Shown here one piece after another: positions 40,885-51,882 of a DNA stretch of 64,000 nt. A program made the translations under genes and the position numbers. The notes beneath the pieces are model-generated. The model did no database searches, had not been told where the DNA came from, and worked only from the letters and a program-made list of their open reading frames with translations. This DNA is from Euglena gracilis. Taxonomy: Eukaryota > Euglenida > Euglenophyceae > Euglenales. Location of the stretch: contig CP154954.1 in the NCBI GenBank assembly GCA_039621445.1, positions 54,370,838 through 54,434,837 on the forward strand, in the 5' to 3' direction. How positions within the stretch are numbered: position 1 is the first letter of the stretch; every line of letters starts with the position of its first letter.

Positions 40885-42264
40885 CTGGGTGTACCTTTTC
40901 GGCGCAAAGCGCCGAAATTTTTTGAAAATTGCCTTTAACGGGCCCGGTGCCTGGAGGGTGGCCACTTTGAGGGGGGGGGGGTGAGGGTAATTCAAAATGA
41001 ACATCCCAAACTAAGATTTGGCACCCAACATGAAGCATTTGCACACCAAATTTGCACACCATCACCTCCCCCCCTAAACGACCCCCCACTGCGTGGTGGG
41101 GGTCCTGGGGGGGGGGACTGGCCATGACTCAAAATGAAACATTTTTTTTCAAAAAGTTTTCGGGCAAAAATATAATATTAAACCACTCTCCCCAGTTTAG
41201 GAATGTGAATCCCCCTAATAAAAAATCCAGTTTTCTGAACCAAAATATCATCCATGCATCATTTACAGTTGTTTATGTACCATTTTGATAATCCTTGGAG
41301 ATTTCCCAATGCTTGGGGGCACCCCAGCACCCCTCCCAGGACCCCATAAGTGTTCATTTTTATATTTTTCCGATCTATGGCCAGAGGAGCAACACTCCAA
41401 GTGAAACGTTGACATGGGGGGGGGCTGCACCCCCACCCCCTAATGACGAAATCCCTTCACAAAATCAGGCATTTTTTTCCCTTCCGCTTTTGCCATTTTT
41501 TTTTGTTGGAAATCATTCCAATTTTGATCCCAACGTCATCCAAGCATTGAAGAAAGGCTCAAATACTTGACACACTATCCACCTTGAAAGGGCCATTTTG
41601 TGCCCCACCTCCCGCCTGAAACCCCTCGACATGGCAACGCCCCCGAAAACGGTTCAAAAAAAAGATAACAGCGTATTTGTTGGAGAATTTTGGGAGGATT
41701 TCTCAGACGCCGGTTCGGGCATGAAGCCGGAGCGCCCAAGAAACAGTTTTCAAAAACTGTGTCCCAGACGGAACACAAAAGGAACAACTGCTGCCCCATG
41801 TGCCATGAAGTGGCAGAAATGGCCTCAAAGCGGACCATATGGTTGAAGATGGCTCATTTTTTTTGCCAAAAGTCTTTTACCAAAATGTCCCCAGCACAAA
41901 ATTTGAAACGACATCAGGAAATGGACATCCAAAATTGAAAATTGGGATTTTGCACAGTTAGGCATCTCAACAGGACATCGGAAATCAGCACACCAAAAGA
42001 GTTGCATTTGAAATAAGGAGTTTGCACACCAGATTACATTTGCCAATTGGAGGGGGAATCCAAATGGAGGGGGGTCACGGGCCTTGCTGTTGCAAACACT
42101 TGCCAACAATAGGGACAAAATAATTAAAAATTCCAAATTGGATCCATTTTCTGTAAGGAATCAAAGATTTTCAAAACGTTCCCAAACTTGCATTTTCTTC
42201 TATTGACCCTGCTGCTCCCCAAAGGAGAGTAGGGTTTGCAAGTTTTTCAAGTTTGAAAAATGAA

Positions 42265-42302
<38 letters not shown>

Positions 42303-42540
42303 TGCAAATTCATGTTGTGTGCATTCTTTTTTAGAAAAAACAAAACAAGTCATTGAGGGTCCCAGAAAAAAAATTGAAAACCACTTTTTTTGCCAAAAAT
42401 GCCAGATATTCCTAATTTTTGGTGCCCAAATACTAATTTTGATGTGGGTATTCCGTATTTTTCTTTGGTTTTTCATAAATTGTGAGCATATGTTAACCCG
42501 AGCAATCTGCCCAAAAATGTCACGAACAGGATTGAAAATG
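40885..42540. other. No supported gene; short repeats
   Basis: Includes AATTAGGCATTTGC-type words (40990-41060, 41935-42060), a C-run followed by AATGACGAAATCCC (41428-41455), a CGCCGGTTCGGGC word (41708) and an (AT)n run at 42264-42302. Confidence 0.45.
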
Positions 42541-42589
42541 ACGTATATCAGAGTGGGGTCGGCCGACTGGTCAGTCGACAACCCACCCC

Positions 42590-43530
42590 CACCCCCCACC
42601 CTATTGCCCCCCGCGGCACCCGAGCCATTGGCAATCTGGGCCCACGGCATGGGCTGTGTCTGGGGGTCTGTGGTTGCCGGGGGCACTCTGGCTTCGGGGC
42701 CTCGGGGGTCTTCGCTCTCCGGCCCCGCTCCTCTGGGTGACCCTGGTAGCTCCTGGGTGGGGGGGCAAGATTTTTCGAAATTTTCAATCTTCTTTTCCAA
42801 AACCGAAAGTCGATTTTTTATTTCGGCATTTTGTTTTGGGGCCCCCCTTATTGTTGTGTCCACCTCCATCAGCAGGGCGTTGTGAGGCTGCAGGCTGTGG
42901 CCCTGCCCTCAGCTTGTTGTTCAACGATGGTTGTGGCCTGGCCGTCCAGCTCTGCTCGAAAATTTTGTAGGGCCTGTGCAATCCCTGCATTTCTTTCTCG
43001 CATCCCCCCGAGTTCACCCGTCAGCTGGTTTAATTTTGTGGTCCAGGGCCTCGGCCTGGGCCTGCTGCCGCCCGCTGGCCAGTTCCTGGCTCCTCGTCAC
43101 CTCCTCCGTGGTACAGATGGAGGTGACAAGCAGCTCTTCAATGTTTTTTTTACCCGCCCAGCCATCGCCTCGTTAAACCCCTGCCCCTCGCCTGGCTGGT
43201 GACCCTGGTGGACGATGGCCTCGAGCCCTTGGACCCTCTGGGCTAGTTGGGCCACCGTCCTGAGGCTTTCGCTCAGCCGGGTGGTCAGCAGCTCGCTCAG
43301 GGCTGTCATTCCCCCAGCAAAATTTCCATTTGTTTCTGCTGCAGCTTTTGAAAGTTTTCAGCTAGCCCAGCGTGGGTTCTTTCCATTTGATCCACCACTC
43401 CTTGGAAATTTTCAGTGACCCGCTGAAACTGCAAGGACACCAACTGCTCCAGGCGGCTAACTGAAGCAGCTGTGGTGGCCCCTCTCTGTCTCGCCGACCA
43501 CTGATTGACTTGGACTAATGGGCCGCCCAA
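42590..43530 (-). pseudogene. Second coiled-coil protein gene, frameshifted
   Basis: Read from 43530: VNQWSARQRGATTAASVSRL, EQLVSLQFQRVTENFQGVVD, QMERTHAGLAENFQKLQQKQ. After a shift in a G-run (about 43311) it continues TALSELLTTRLSESLRTVAQ and LAQRVQGLEAIVHQGHQ. After further shifts come LTGELGGMRERNAGIAQALQ, NFRAELDGQATTIVEQQAEG, then MEVDTTIRGAPKQNAEIKNR and LSVLEKKIENFEKSCPPTQ, ending in a Pro/Gly-rich tail near 42600. Three breaks fall in or near homopolymers, so sequencing error and decay are both possible. It lies between two separated halves of the palindromic end seen at 40.7-40.87 kb (42545-42590 and 43488-43560). Confidence 0.5.
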
Positions 43531-43569
43531 TTGGGTTGTCGGCCGACCAGCCCCCCCCCCCCTGTCTCC

Positions 43570-44740
43570 TGTCTGGGGCTAATCGACGCCCCGTTCCATT
43601 CCCTTTTGCCCCATTTTGTTGTGTTATTTTTTTGCAGTGTGGCAGCACAATGATATGCAGCTGACAGGATGTTATTGGCCTCGAGCCAAAGAGTGCGGTT
43701 CAGAGGAAACATTCAAGTTGTTATCTGTGCCTATTTTTGCATCGTAATGCTGCTGGCCTTCAGTTTTATCCCCAGAAAGTCAATACTGGTCAACCAACCA
43801 GGCTTTTTCTTGATTTCGAGGGTGAGTCGATTTACAAGATAGCACATATTTATGTGCAATCTTGAAATCTGTCACTGGTCAAAATGGGGGGGATTTTCTG
43901 AAACGTGCATGTTGGTCAAATTTCGCATGGAAATTACCAAATGGGATCACGTGTCTGCCTTTCTTGTTCCCTCAATTTTTGGTGACATAAGCGGCCCCTG
44001 CATTTTTTTTGGAACATTTTAGCTTCAGGGTTTCTGGTTTTCGGTTGGTCAGCCACAACATTTTTCCAAAAAAATGTTGCGGGTCTCCCCACTGTCCCCC
44101 AATAATCCCCCCACGGTCTTCACCAAAGTCAACAACGTCAAGCAAGGAGACTCCGGTTGTAAGAGTGCACATGCTGTTGCTCTTTTCGTTCTTTTCTGTT
44201 TGGCATTTTGGTTCTTTGTTGCGAATTGTTCGACAAAAAAGAACAAAACTTTTTCCAGAAAAGTTTCTTCGTTGAAAGAGAATGTGTGAACCCCCCTAGG
44301 TCTTAGGAACGTTCTTGCCTTTTGGACTGAGATTGACCAAAGGTTATGGAAAAATTGTACAATTGAAGGGATGAAGGATGGTTCGCCACTAAGCTGTCGC
44401 CTGCATCGCCGCACTCTGGGAAAAAGGTCCAAGGTTCTCTGGTGCCAAAATTGGCCAGCCCCCTAGTGGAATGTTTTCTGAAGGGGGAAGTCTTTGGGGT
44501 CGGACATCTGGGGAATTCCCAAGGCCATATTTGTTCCCAAGGCCACACCATACGCCACATTTGTGAAATTTGAGACAAAACAAAAGCCAAGAACGATTTG
44601 CAACCAACAAAGCAACAATCATCAAAGCCAAGGGTGTTCACTCATCCCCATGAACCCCTGTGAAACATTCTTTTTTTTTTACTGTATTTTCCCCAAGGCT
44701 GCTCTGAATTCAAAATAAATAAGCAGTGAAGAGCTGGGCA
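43570..44740. other. No supported gene
   Basis: Mostly unique-looking, moderately AT-rich DNA without G/C runs; open frames lack splice support. It may be intron or old repeat. Confidence 0.4.
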
Positions 44741-44769
44741 TTGTGCTTTTTAAGACATTCTTATTATAA

Positions 44770-44885
44770 ATTTTAGGCAGTTCCAGCCCGGAATCAGCCA
44801 GCAGCCTCTTTCCAGCCACACCAAATTTTCCAGCCTCTGAGCTTTCCAGCCACACCAAATTTTCCAGCCTCTGAGTTGCCTAAGC
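44770..44885. repeat. TTTCCAGCCACACCAAATTT duplication
   Basis: TTTCCAGCCACACCAAATTT and TTCCAGCCTCTGAG are repeated in tandem (44811 and 44847). Related words (CAGCCAGCAGCC, AAATTTCCAGCCTCTGAG) lie at 50988-51035 and 55818-55850. Confidence 0.65.
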
Positions 44886-44899
44886 CCCTCTGGGGTGCT

Positions 44900-45550
44900 T
44901 AGGCAACACCGTGACCACAAACAAAGAGCCTTTCCTTGCTTCTCTTGGAGTGGGGTGATGGCACGGCACAGATTTTTACGTGGTGCAGCACACAAGTGAA
45001 TCCTGAGCTGCATTTTTCTATTCTCTCCATTTCCCCCACCTTTATTCCTTCAGCAATTTTTTCCTTGTATGAAGTCCTCTCCAAACCCCTTCCCCAGTTT
45101 CCCCAATTCCAACAATTATTTGCCTGTAGATGTCGATAGATTTGTGCCATGATTTTTAACTGCCAAATTAGAGACCAATACCTATTATCACATGGAACAA
45201 TGCAGTTGAGCAGAATTATTACCAACAGTGCTATAATCAGGAGGCACTTGGGGCTGTTTCGAGAATCAATTACCACCAGCAGTCAACCCACCGACAGGCA
45301 GCTGGCATACAAACAAGCGGTCCATCGACAGAGGGATGCCTCCCAACTTCTTTCAGCAGCCGTCGACACCAGTGACTGCAGAGTTGGGAACTTCGTGTCC
45401 ACATCCCTCCTCCTTGCTGCTGTTGTGTCGCTCTGGAGTTGGATCAGGCGGATCCAAAAGTCTGAATTCCCGCTGGTGATGACGATGAGTTCCACAGGTG
45501 TGATGTGTTCTTTTGTGTTTTCCTGCAAAATGCATTCACTCACTGTATCG
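44900..45550 (-). CDS. Exon-like segments of unknown gene(s)
   Basis: Two minus-strand stretches look coding. 45543-45290 reads CILQENTKEHITPVELIVIT, SGNSDFWIRLIQLQSDTTAA, RRRDVDTKFPTLQSLVSTAA; the PVELIVITSGNSDFWIRL part is a little like a Tudor-domain core. 45150-44900 reads GLERTSYKEKIAEGIKVGEM, ERIEKCSSGFTCVLHHVKIC, AVPSPHSKRSKERLFVCGHG. No start, and no confident splice sites. The plus strand is also open at 45149-45592, so even the strand is uncertain. Confidence 0.25.
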
Positions 45551-45559
45551 TTCTGCCGC

Positions 45560-46660
45560 CCCCCTGGAGGGGGGAGGTGCCTGCCAATTTAGGCACCCCT
45601 GAGCACTTTAAACTTCCACATGGGCTTGGTCAAAGTCATGCTTTCAACAACCACTGGTCTAAAAAAAATAACACATTTTACAGATATATAAACAAGAATA
45701 AGAATTTTTATGGCAAAAAGGAGATAGAGCGGCGTCTGCAAGCTCTTTTAAAAGGCAAAATGGTCGCATAAAGAACCGACCCCTCGGTGCAAATGAGGGG
45801 GGGGTTACAGCGTACAAGAGATGCCGAATTTACTGCCATCATGGTCACCTGCAGTCCAAGCAGAATAGAAAAGATAAACCTTATTGATTATTGGACATGA
45901 CAAAGCGTCCTAAAAACCTTTGCTGTTAGGTTTTGTATTGCCATGTTACTTTCACACAACGAAGCCACATGCATTCATCCTCTCCCTGGGTCGTCACCCC
46001 CAATAAACAACAGTCCATCTGTTCACATTTTTCCAAAAAGTTGACGCTGGGGAGCCTGAGTGCTTTCTTGTGTTTACTGCAACCACCTTGTGCTTCTGTG
46101 CTTTGCCTTGGTGTACCGCATGCAAGAGAGGGGGTCGGTAGAAATGGATTTCTGCTTTTTTTTTCTGCAGGGATTGGTGTAAATGGGGGAGTCGGTATAC
46201 ATGGATTTCTTTTGATTTCTCTGGGGGTGGAGGCATAAATGGGGGGAGGCGGTGGGGGAGGGAGGTTGGTCTACCTCTCGGCACGACAGGCCCCCCCCCC
46301 CCCAGCCTGACCCCCTTGGCATGGCATGCTGACCCATGTTAGCCGATTTTGTGATTTTCCGCTGGCGTCAAAGGCGCTGGCCGAGCCTGCAGCTTTTTAG
46401 GAGAATTTGTTTATGCCGAAATGGTCCATTTTTTTTTTTTTGTCTTAGATGAGGTACTTTGGTTCAGTTGGGGGGTCAAAAGAGTCATTACAAAATAAAT
46501 GGATTTTCATGCTTTTTTGAATTTTTTTTGATATTTTTACCAAAACTTGCCTGTTCCCCGATTTTCAAAGTAATCCACTGGTGTTTTGGGGCACATGGAA
46601 TGGAAAATGCTTCATTTTGGCTCAAATACAGCAGATTTTTGACCTTTTCGGAACCGATTT
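45560..46660. other. No gene seen
   Basis: Unique-looking and moderately AT-rich, with a C-run at 46291-46303. Nothing with splice or domain support. Confidence 0.4.
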
Positions 46661-46664
46661 TCTG

Positions 46665-47070
46665 TAACCCCCCCCCCAAATATAACCCCCCCCCAAATAC
46701 AACCCCCCCCCCAAATATAACCCCCCCCCCTGAGGTCCTTGAAATCCCGCCCAAATTTAATCTGGCGTCAAGCGCCGGAAGGAAAAATTTTGGACAATTC
46801 TCTCCCGAAATTGTGATTTTTGGCAGATTTGGGAACAATTTTTACCAAAAACATGTCAAAATTGCTCCTTCGCCCGAAAATGAAATTTTTGGACCCCAAG
46901 GGTGGGCGTATTTGTGATCTTGGACCAAAAAGTGACTACCGGATCCCTCCAGGAAGTTGATTTTTCCGACCGAATATAAACCCCCCCCCCCAAATGTAAA
47001 ACCCCCCCTCGGGGTCTTGAAATTTCCGCCCAAATATAAAACCGGGGGGGTTTTATATTTGGGGGGGTTT
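46665..47070. repeat. C-tract arrays with AAATATAA, and inverted G-tract partner
   Basis: CCCCCCCCAAATATAA repeats four times at 46669-46730. 46975-47070 has CCCCCCCAAATGTAAAACCCC facing GGGGTTTTATATTTGGGGGG, and CTTGAAATYYCCGCCCAAAT is shared by both blocks. Confidence 0.7.
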
Positions 47071-47203
47071 ATGTGTTGGGTTGGCATGGGACCCCCCCCC
47101 CCCGGACCCCCTTGGCACGGCACGAACCCCCCCCCCACCTGAACGGGCAGCAATGCAGGCCCCATTTCATCTCAACATCTCTGGAGGACTCAGAACTCAT
47201 TTA

Positions 47204-47335
47204 TCACAGACCTGCCATTTTGTGGACCACCTGAAGTGGGAACTCCAGCTGTGTTCTGTGCCCATGTGGTTCTAGACATTTTTCTTTTGCTGTTGCATCC
47301 TCAAAAGTGACCAGGGTGTCCCCACGGGTATAACC
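47204..47335 (-). CDS. Short exon-like frame, function unknown
   Basis: The minus strand reads GYTRGDTLVTFEDATAKEKC, LEPHGHRTQLEFPLQVVHKM and a stop at 47204-47206. The sequence is protein-like; TLVTFEDATAKEKCL loosely recalls an RNA-recognition-type strand-helix, but this is a guess. A second stretch at 47800-47610 (FRFTSLYLRMPVLELEESQP) is similar in quality. Confidence 0.25.
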   Translation of the reverse strand, partial: GYTRGDTLVTFEDATAKEKCLEPHGHRTQLEFPLQVVHKMAGL

Positions 47336-48044
47336 ATCATAAGTGCTTCAATCGCAGCAAACAACAGTGACAATGGCAGTGCAGTGTGTTTGGGTTGAGA
47401 TTGAAGAGCAACAGAAGTGCCATGTCCACGTGTGGCCTCATAAATCGAATGAACTCAATGTGAGTTTTTTGTTGTTGTCAGTTTGGTTAATGAGATTTCT
47501 GTTTTTTGGGGCAAAAGGCTGTTTTTTTCGCAAGAAGAAATAAAAACCTTTTGTTGCTCTGGTTTGTCACTCCGACGATTGTGGGCATCCACGTCGCTGC
47601 CTCATCCTCACTTTTCAATGTGCAGATGTGATCGATACCCAAGTGAAGGTTTCCGGCGAGCCGGCATTATGGCCTCATTTTGGGCAGTTTGTTTGCAAAC
47701 AGGCTGGCTTTCCTCCAGCTCCAACACAGGCATCCGCAGATAGAGAGAGGTAAACCTGAATTGGAGCAGGGCAAATAGAGTCCCCTGAGCTTGCCATGCT
47801 GGTTGACCCACCGTCGCAAAACCCGATGAAAATACACAACCAACCTTTCTCTTTATTTCACCAGTCGAAAGGTTCTGCAGGTGATCTGCAACGCTGAATC
47901 CAATCGGGGTAACAATGCACTCATTGCTTGTTTGCGTGAATGCGTGCCTTATTTTTTGAAAGAATTTGCCACTGCAAGCTGATTAAAGGTGTGTTTGAAC
48001 CGATGGGGGTTTTTCCCTGACGGGTTTTTCCCTGACGGGGTTTT

Positions 48045-48285
48045 CCTAACCCCCCCCAAATAACCCCCCCCCCCCCGGTGTGTTATTTGGGCACCCGAGC
48101 TGGGGCCCCAGGGGGGGGGTGTTATTGGGGGGGGTGTTATTTTTACATGGAAAACCAAAGGAAAACAGGGGGGGGGGGGTTATTTGGGCGCTCGAAATCG
48201 GCCCCCGAGGGGGGGTGTGTTATTTGGGGGGGGTGTTATTTGGGGGGTGTTATTTGGGGGGTGTTATTTGGGAGGGGGTTTAGTT
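48045..48285. repeat. G-tract array with TGTTATTT
   Basis: CCCCCCCAAATAACCCCCCC is followed on the same strand by about eight GGGGGGTGTTATTTGG-type units. Many G-runs of at least four lie close together, so G-quadruplex formation is likely. Confidence 0.75.
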
Positions 48286-48289
48286 TGAC

Positions 48290-48512
48290 AGGTGCAATCT
48301 GTTCTGCAAGCTTCTGTGGCATAGTGCCCTTGAAAAAAAAAGCGGTAAAATATGTGAGCCTGTCCTGAATAGATGTGCCGAGAGTTCGTCTTCCTTTCCT
48401 TTCCTGCCCTGCGAGGCCCTTGAGGATCTCACGCAGGCTGCTTTCTCCCAGCCAAAGAGCAACAGCTGCATGAACTTCAACAGGAAATTGTAGATCCACA
48501 TGTTCATCAAAT
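48290..48512 (-). CDS. Exon of unknown gene
   Basis: About 70 residues are open on the minus strand: FDEHVDLQFPVEVHAAVALW, LGESSLREILKGLAGQERKG, RRTLGTSIQDRLTYFTAFFF, KGTMPQKLAEQ. Codons are balanced and no G/C run interrupts it until the G-tract array at 48285. FPVEVHAAVALWLGES is slightly like the start of a STAT N-domain, but the rest does not follow, so I make no assignment. Confidence 0.35.
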
Positions 48513-48989
48513 GTTTTATTTTGAAAATTGCAAAGGGTGATTATTCCAGGTCCAAGATTTTCGGGTGGGGGGAGACTCTTTTGAAAGCTCAGAACAATTT
48601 ACCAACCTGGAAAGCAATCCTTTTGCACCATCTCTCCAAATTTATGCCAAACATGGGCTAGCTTTAAATTTTCAACATCCCTCTGCTCTTTCGACCTTTT
48701 CAGTTGCATTTTGTAAGGTATCTGTCGAAATCAACAGCCTGAATTTGCGGATTTGTACCTCTACCGGTTCGACAGCACCATAGACTACAATCAAGCCTTT
48801 GCTTTATTTTGTAGTGTTTGCTTTTGCTTTTTTGTTCTATTGCTCCTCCTGACATGTGGGACCGTGGCCACCTGGCTGGTGGAGACTCCAGTGAATCTTG
48901 CCAGGGGTCAGCTATGTTGTCTTCCTGCAGCCAGCGAGTAATATCCTCCTTGACAAAAAAAATAGCTTCCCAGCAAGTTTTTTTTTGGG

Positions 48990-49245
48990 TGCCCCCCCCC
49001 CCCAGGGACGTTCTGTCCACAGCTGGAGCAATCCTGCCCAGCTATGCCCTCTTAAACAAAGGCCTGATAATGATGCATTGGCACGGCTCTCACAGAAACT
49101 GCGCGTGGACAGTGAGCGACTGGATGTCAATGATCATGACTTCGAGGTCGAAGCCTGCAGATCCATCCAGGCACTCCCCCACCCTTCGGATGCAACATCT
49201 GTGAACATCCTGTGGACGGACCTCAAAATGAGATTTTGCTGCTAA
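48990..49245 (+). CDS. Exon-like frame, function unknown
   Basis: After a C-run the plus strand reads CPLKQRPDNDALARLSQKLR, VDSERLDVNDHDFEVEACRS, IQALPHPSDATSVNILWTDL and stops at 49243. Polar and acidic, protein-like. Opposite strand to the 48.3 kb exon. No motif recognised. Confidence 0.3.
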
Positions 49246-49304
49246 AAAGGATGAAACCCGACATCTCCCACGAGTGCTTGGATTTGATACGTTGTCGCAG
49301 TGAA

Positions 49305-49411
49305 AGCTTTCAAAAAGATTTTCAGTATTTGAAGCACGTGTTCACAGTGCAAGGTTCAAGCTTTCAAAAAGATTTTCAGTATTTGAAGCACGTGTTCACA
49401 GTGCAAGGCTC
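49305..49411. repeat. 54 bp exact tandem duplication
   Basis: AGCTTTCAAAAAGATTTTCA...GTGCAAGGTTCA at 49305 repeats at 49359 with one change near the end. 54 is a multiple of three and both copies are open in one plus frame (SFQKDFQYLKHVFTVQGS). Confidence 0.85.
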
Positions 49412-49868
49412 ACTTGGCAATGGGGAAACCACCAATGCCATGCAACCACTATTTTTTGTGGTTTTTGGAAAAATTGCAATTTTTGGTTTTTTTCTTTTCC
49501 CTTTGTTCTTTGTCGTGTTCTTCTTTGTGTTTTAATTTGATTCTGCTGGGAATGAACTGAAATATCTGAACCCTGAACCGGCCTTTTCCCTAAAACCGAA
49601 AATTTCCTCGATTTTTTTGTCCCAAAGGTGGACCTTTTTCTGGGAAGAATGTGGAGCACGCGGAGTTTTCTTTTCTAAGGCCAGAGTGCTGTTAGTGCTT
49701 TGGAATATCACCTGCCCTGACCTGAAAACCTGAACTTACATCTACTCCAGTCCCTCAAGTTCACATGAACATTATGGGGTTTGGACAGGGTCGCACTGTT
49801 CTTTCACTACGGACAGTGGCACTTTACTTCTAAATGACCCCCTTCTTCTGTCAGGCGATGGTGGACCT

Positions 49869-50095
49869 ATATTTTATGGAGGAGTGGTACAACCCGCTCA
49901 TCGTCAAGAGCAACAGCAAGCGACTTCGCGCCATCCGTAGGAAATGTGCTGGGGACCGTGGCCAGCGTTGTGGCCTCCAGGCTGGTTCGAGCCACGCAGC
50001 ACCCTCTGGAGGTTTTTGAACTCAGCAGCAGAAGGAGTGCATTTTTCAACACTCCAAGTATCATGCAATTGGAGTACTCTGCCAATCGGGGTTGA
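49869..50095 (+). CDS. Exon-like frame, function unknown
   Basis: One plus frame is open for 75 codons: RSSSRATASDFAPSVGNVLG, TVASVVASRLVRATQHPLEV, FELSSRRSAFFNTPSIMQLE, YSANRG and a stop at 50093-50095. The composition is good for a soluble protein. The two other plus frames and one minus frame are also open in part, so the assignment is tentative. Confidence 0.3.
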
Positions 50096-50159
50096 TGTGG
50101 GGGATAACAAACACAGGAGGATTTCCACCAGTTACCAGTTGAGCTTTATTGTAGGTTAG

Positions 50160-51880
50160 CCACATCATCCCACGCAATTCTTTTGTGCATTTGTGCAAAC
50201 GGCCCACTTCAAAGCCAACCAACGGCCTCCTATGCCAGCCTGTTTAAAATTAAGGTAATGAGAATCTTTTTGGTACCTCTCCTGCATTCATGGGGTTCTG
50301 GAGCCCTTCCTATGAACATTGGTCATTTTTTTTGAGTGGTCTTGCGCCATTGCGCAAATGAATCATTCAAATGGTTTATTTGCGCAGTAACACAAGCAAC
50401 AAGAATTTATTTATTTTTAAAGCCTGTACAGCGATTTTCTTCTGAGGCAAATTCAGAATGGGAACACGGCGTCCGTGAAAAAGTCAATATTTTGTACAAG
50501 CACATCTGAGGGGGCCAAAAGAAAGTGAGTCAGGGCATTGCATAATCATCCATTTGCAGCCAACGGACTGCACACATTTTTTTGACTGAAAGACCAAAAG
50601 ACCCAGTTGAAGAGAGCTTTGCAGCTCATTTTTTCAAAGGTCAAATTTTAATTGCCATTTATTTTGATTCTTCAGGAGTGGAGATTTCAAGTGGTCTGTA
50701 TGTGCAAATGCACGGACCATTTCACACATTTGAAAGATGGGCAGCTGCACGAACAGTCTGTTTGCGCAATTGCTCAAGTCGTCCGTTTGCGCAAATATGG
50801 AACAACAAATTCTCAAAGCTCGGTTTCATCTGAATTGAATCAAACCTTTTCCCTGTTGATGAGGTAGCTGTTGGGCAGTCCCCAACCATACGTGCTGGGT
50901 GTGTGCCTTTATGCTTTGGGGACGCCTGCTCTGGGGCAGCCAAACAGTCTTAGTCTTTGAACTTCCCTCTGCAGTCCTGGGAAACGTCAGCCAGCAGCCG
51001 TTTCCCAGCCAGCCCAAATTTCCAGCCTCTGAGCTGACCCTCCCGGGGGGGGGGGGGTGGGGCAGCTCAAGCCGCGCTGTGGAGGGGGTTTCAAAAAAAA
51101 GTTGGTGGTTGGGTTTGGGCCCGGGAAAAGAGCCCCCCCCCCTCCCCTGGGCCGCTAAGTGAATATGAGCCTGGCAGGGGATTTGCCCCAGGGCTGTACA
51201 GGAATCCTCGAAACCCTATGGTTGGTGGGTTGGGGGGTCAACGCCCCCATTCTGGTGGGTGGGGGGGTCCAGGCCTTCCTGTATATCCGGGGACGCCGAT
51301 TTTAGGCAGAATTTTCCTTGTGTGGTGCTGAGGTGGGGGGGGGTTGATCCATCCACCCCATGTTCCAGGTGGGGGTCGACTCCCTGCACAGCCCTGCTTT
51401 GCCCCTGAGATTCCCAATAACCTGCCGCTTCGACAGATCAAAAAAGAGGGAATGGAGCTCTTTGATTCTGGGGTCAAATGGTGGTTGCACGTCAAATCGA
51501 ACAGATCACGCCGTTGTTGGTGTTTCCTACACCAAGACAACAGGTCCCATTAGTTTGCCCATTCGGGGACGTTAAGACCCTCCGACTGTCTCTGGCAATC
51601 GCTCCCTTTCCGCAATGTTGTTGCTGGGATCCAAGTCCCTCACCACGACCCCTCCCCATGTCGTAACCTCCTCCCCCCAATAGAAGCATGGGTGCGCTTA
51701 TAGTGGACCGCTGCCTCCGGTGGCGGCGGCGGCGGCGGGATTCTCTTCTATTTGGACCCTCCGCATGATTTGTTGATTTCCTTCAGAAATATCTTCAAAA
51801 TGGGGGTGCGCTTGGAATGGACCGCCGCCTTCGATGGCTTTTATTTGGGCCCTGCGCTTGTAGCGGCCCCGCACTTCTAT
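50160..51880. other. No supported gene; one G-run repeat and a dispersed CAGCCAGCAGCC repeat
   Basis: 50988-51035 shares CCAGCAGCC and TTTCCAGCCTCTGAG with 44.8 kb. 51043-51060 is a C/G-run hairpin. CCGCCG-rich DNA lies at 51712-51740. Confidence 0.4.
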
Positions 51881-51882
51881 TT

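Noticed and set aside
48290-48512. STAT-type domain
   Set aside because: Only about 16 residues look similar and the following sequence does not fit.
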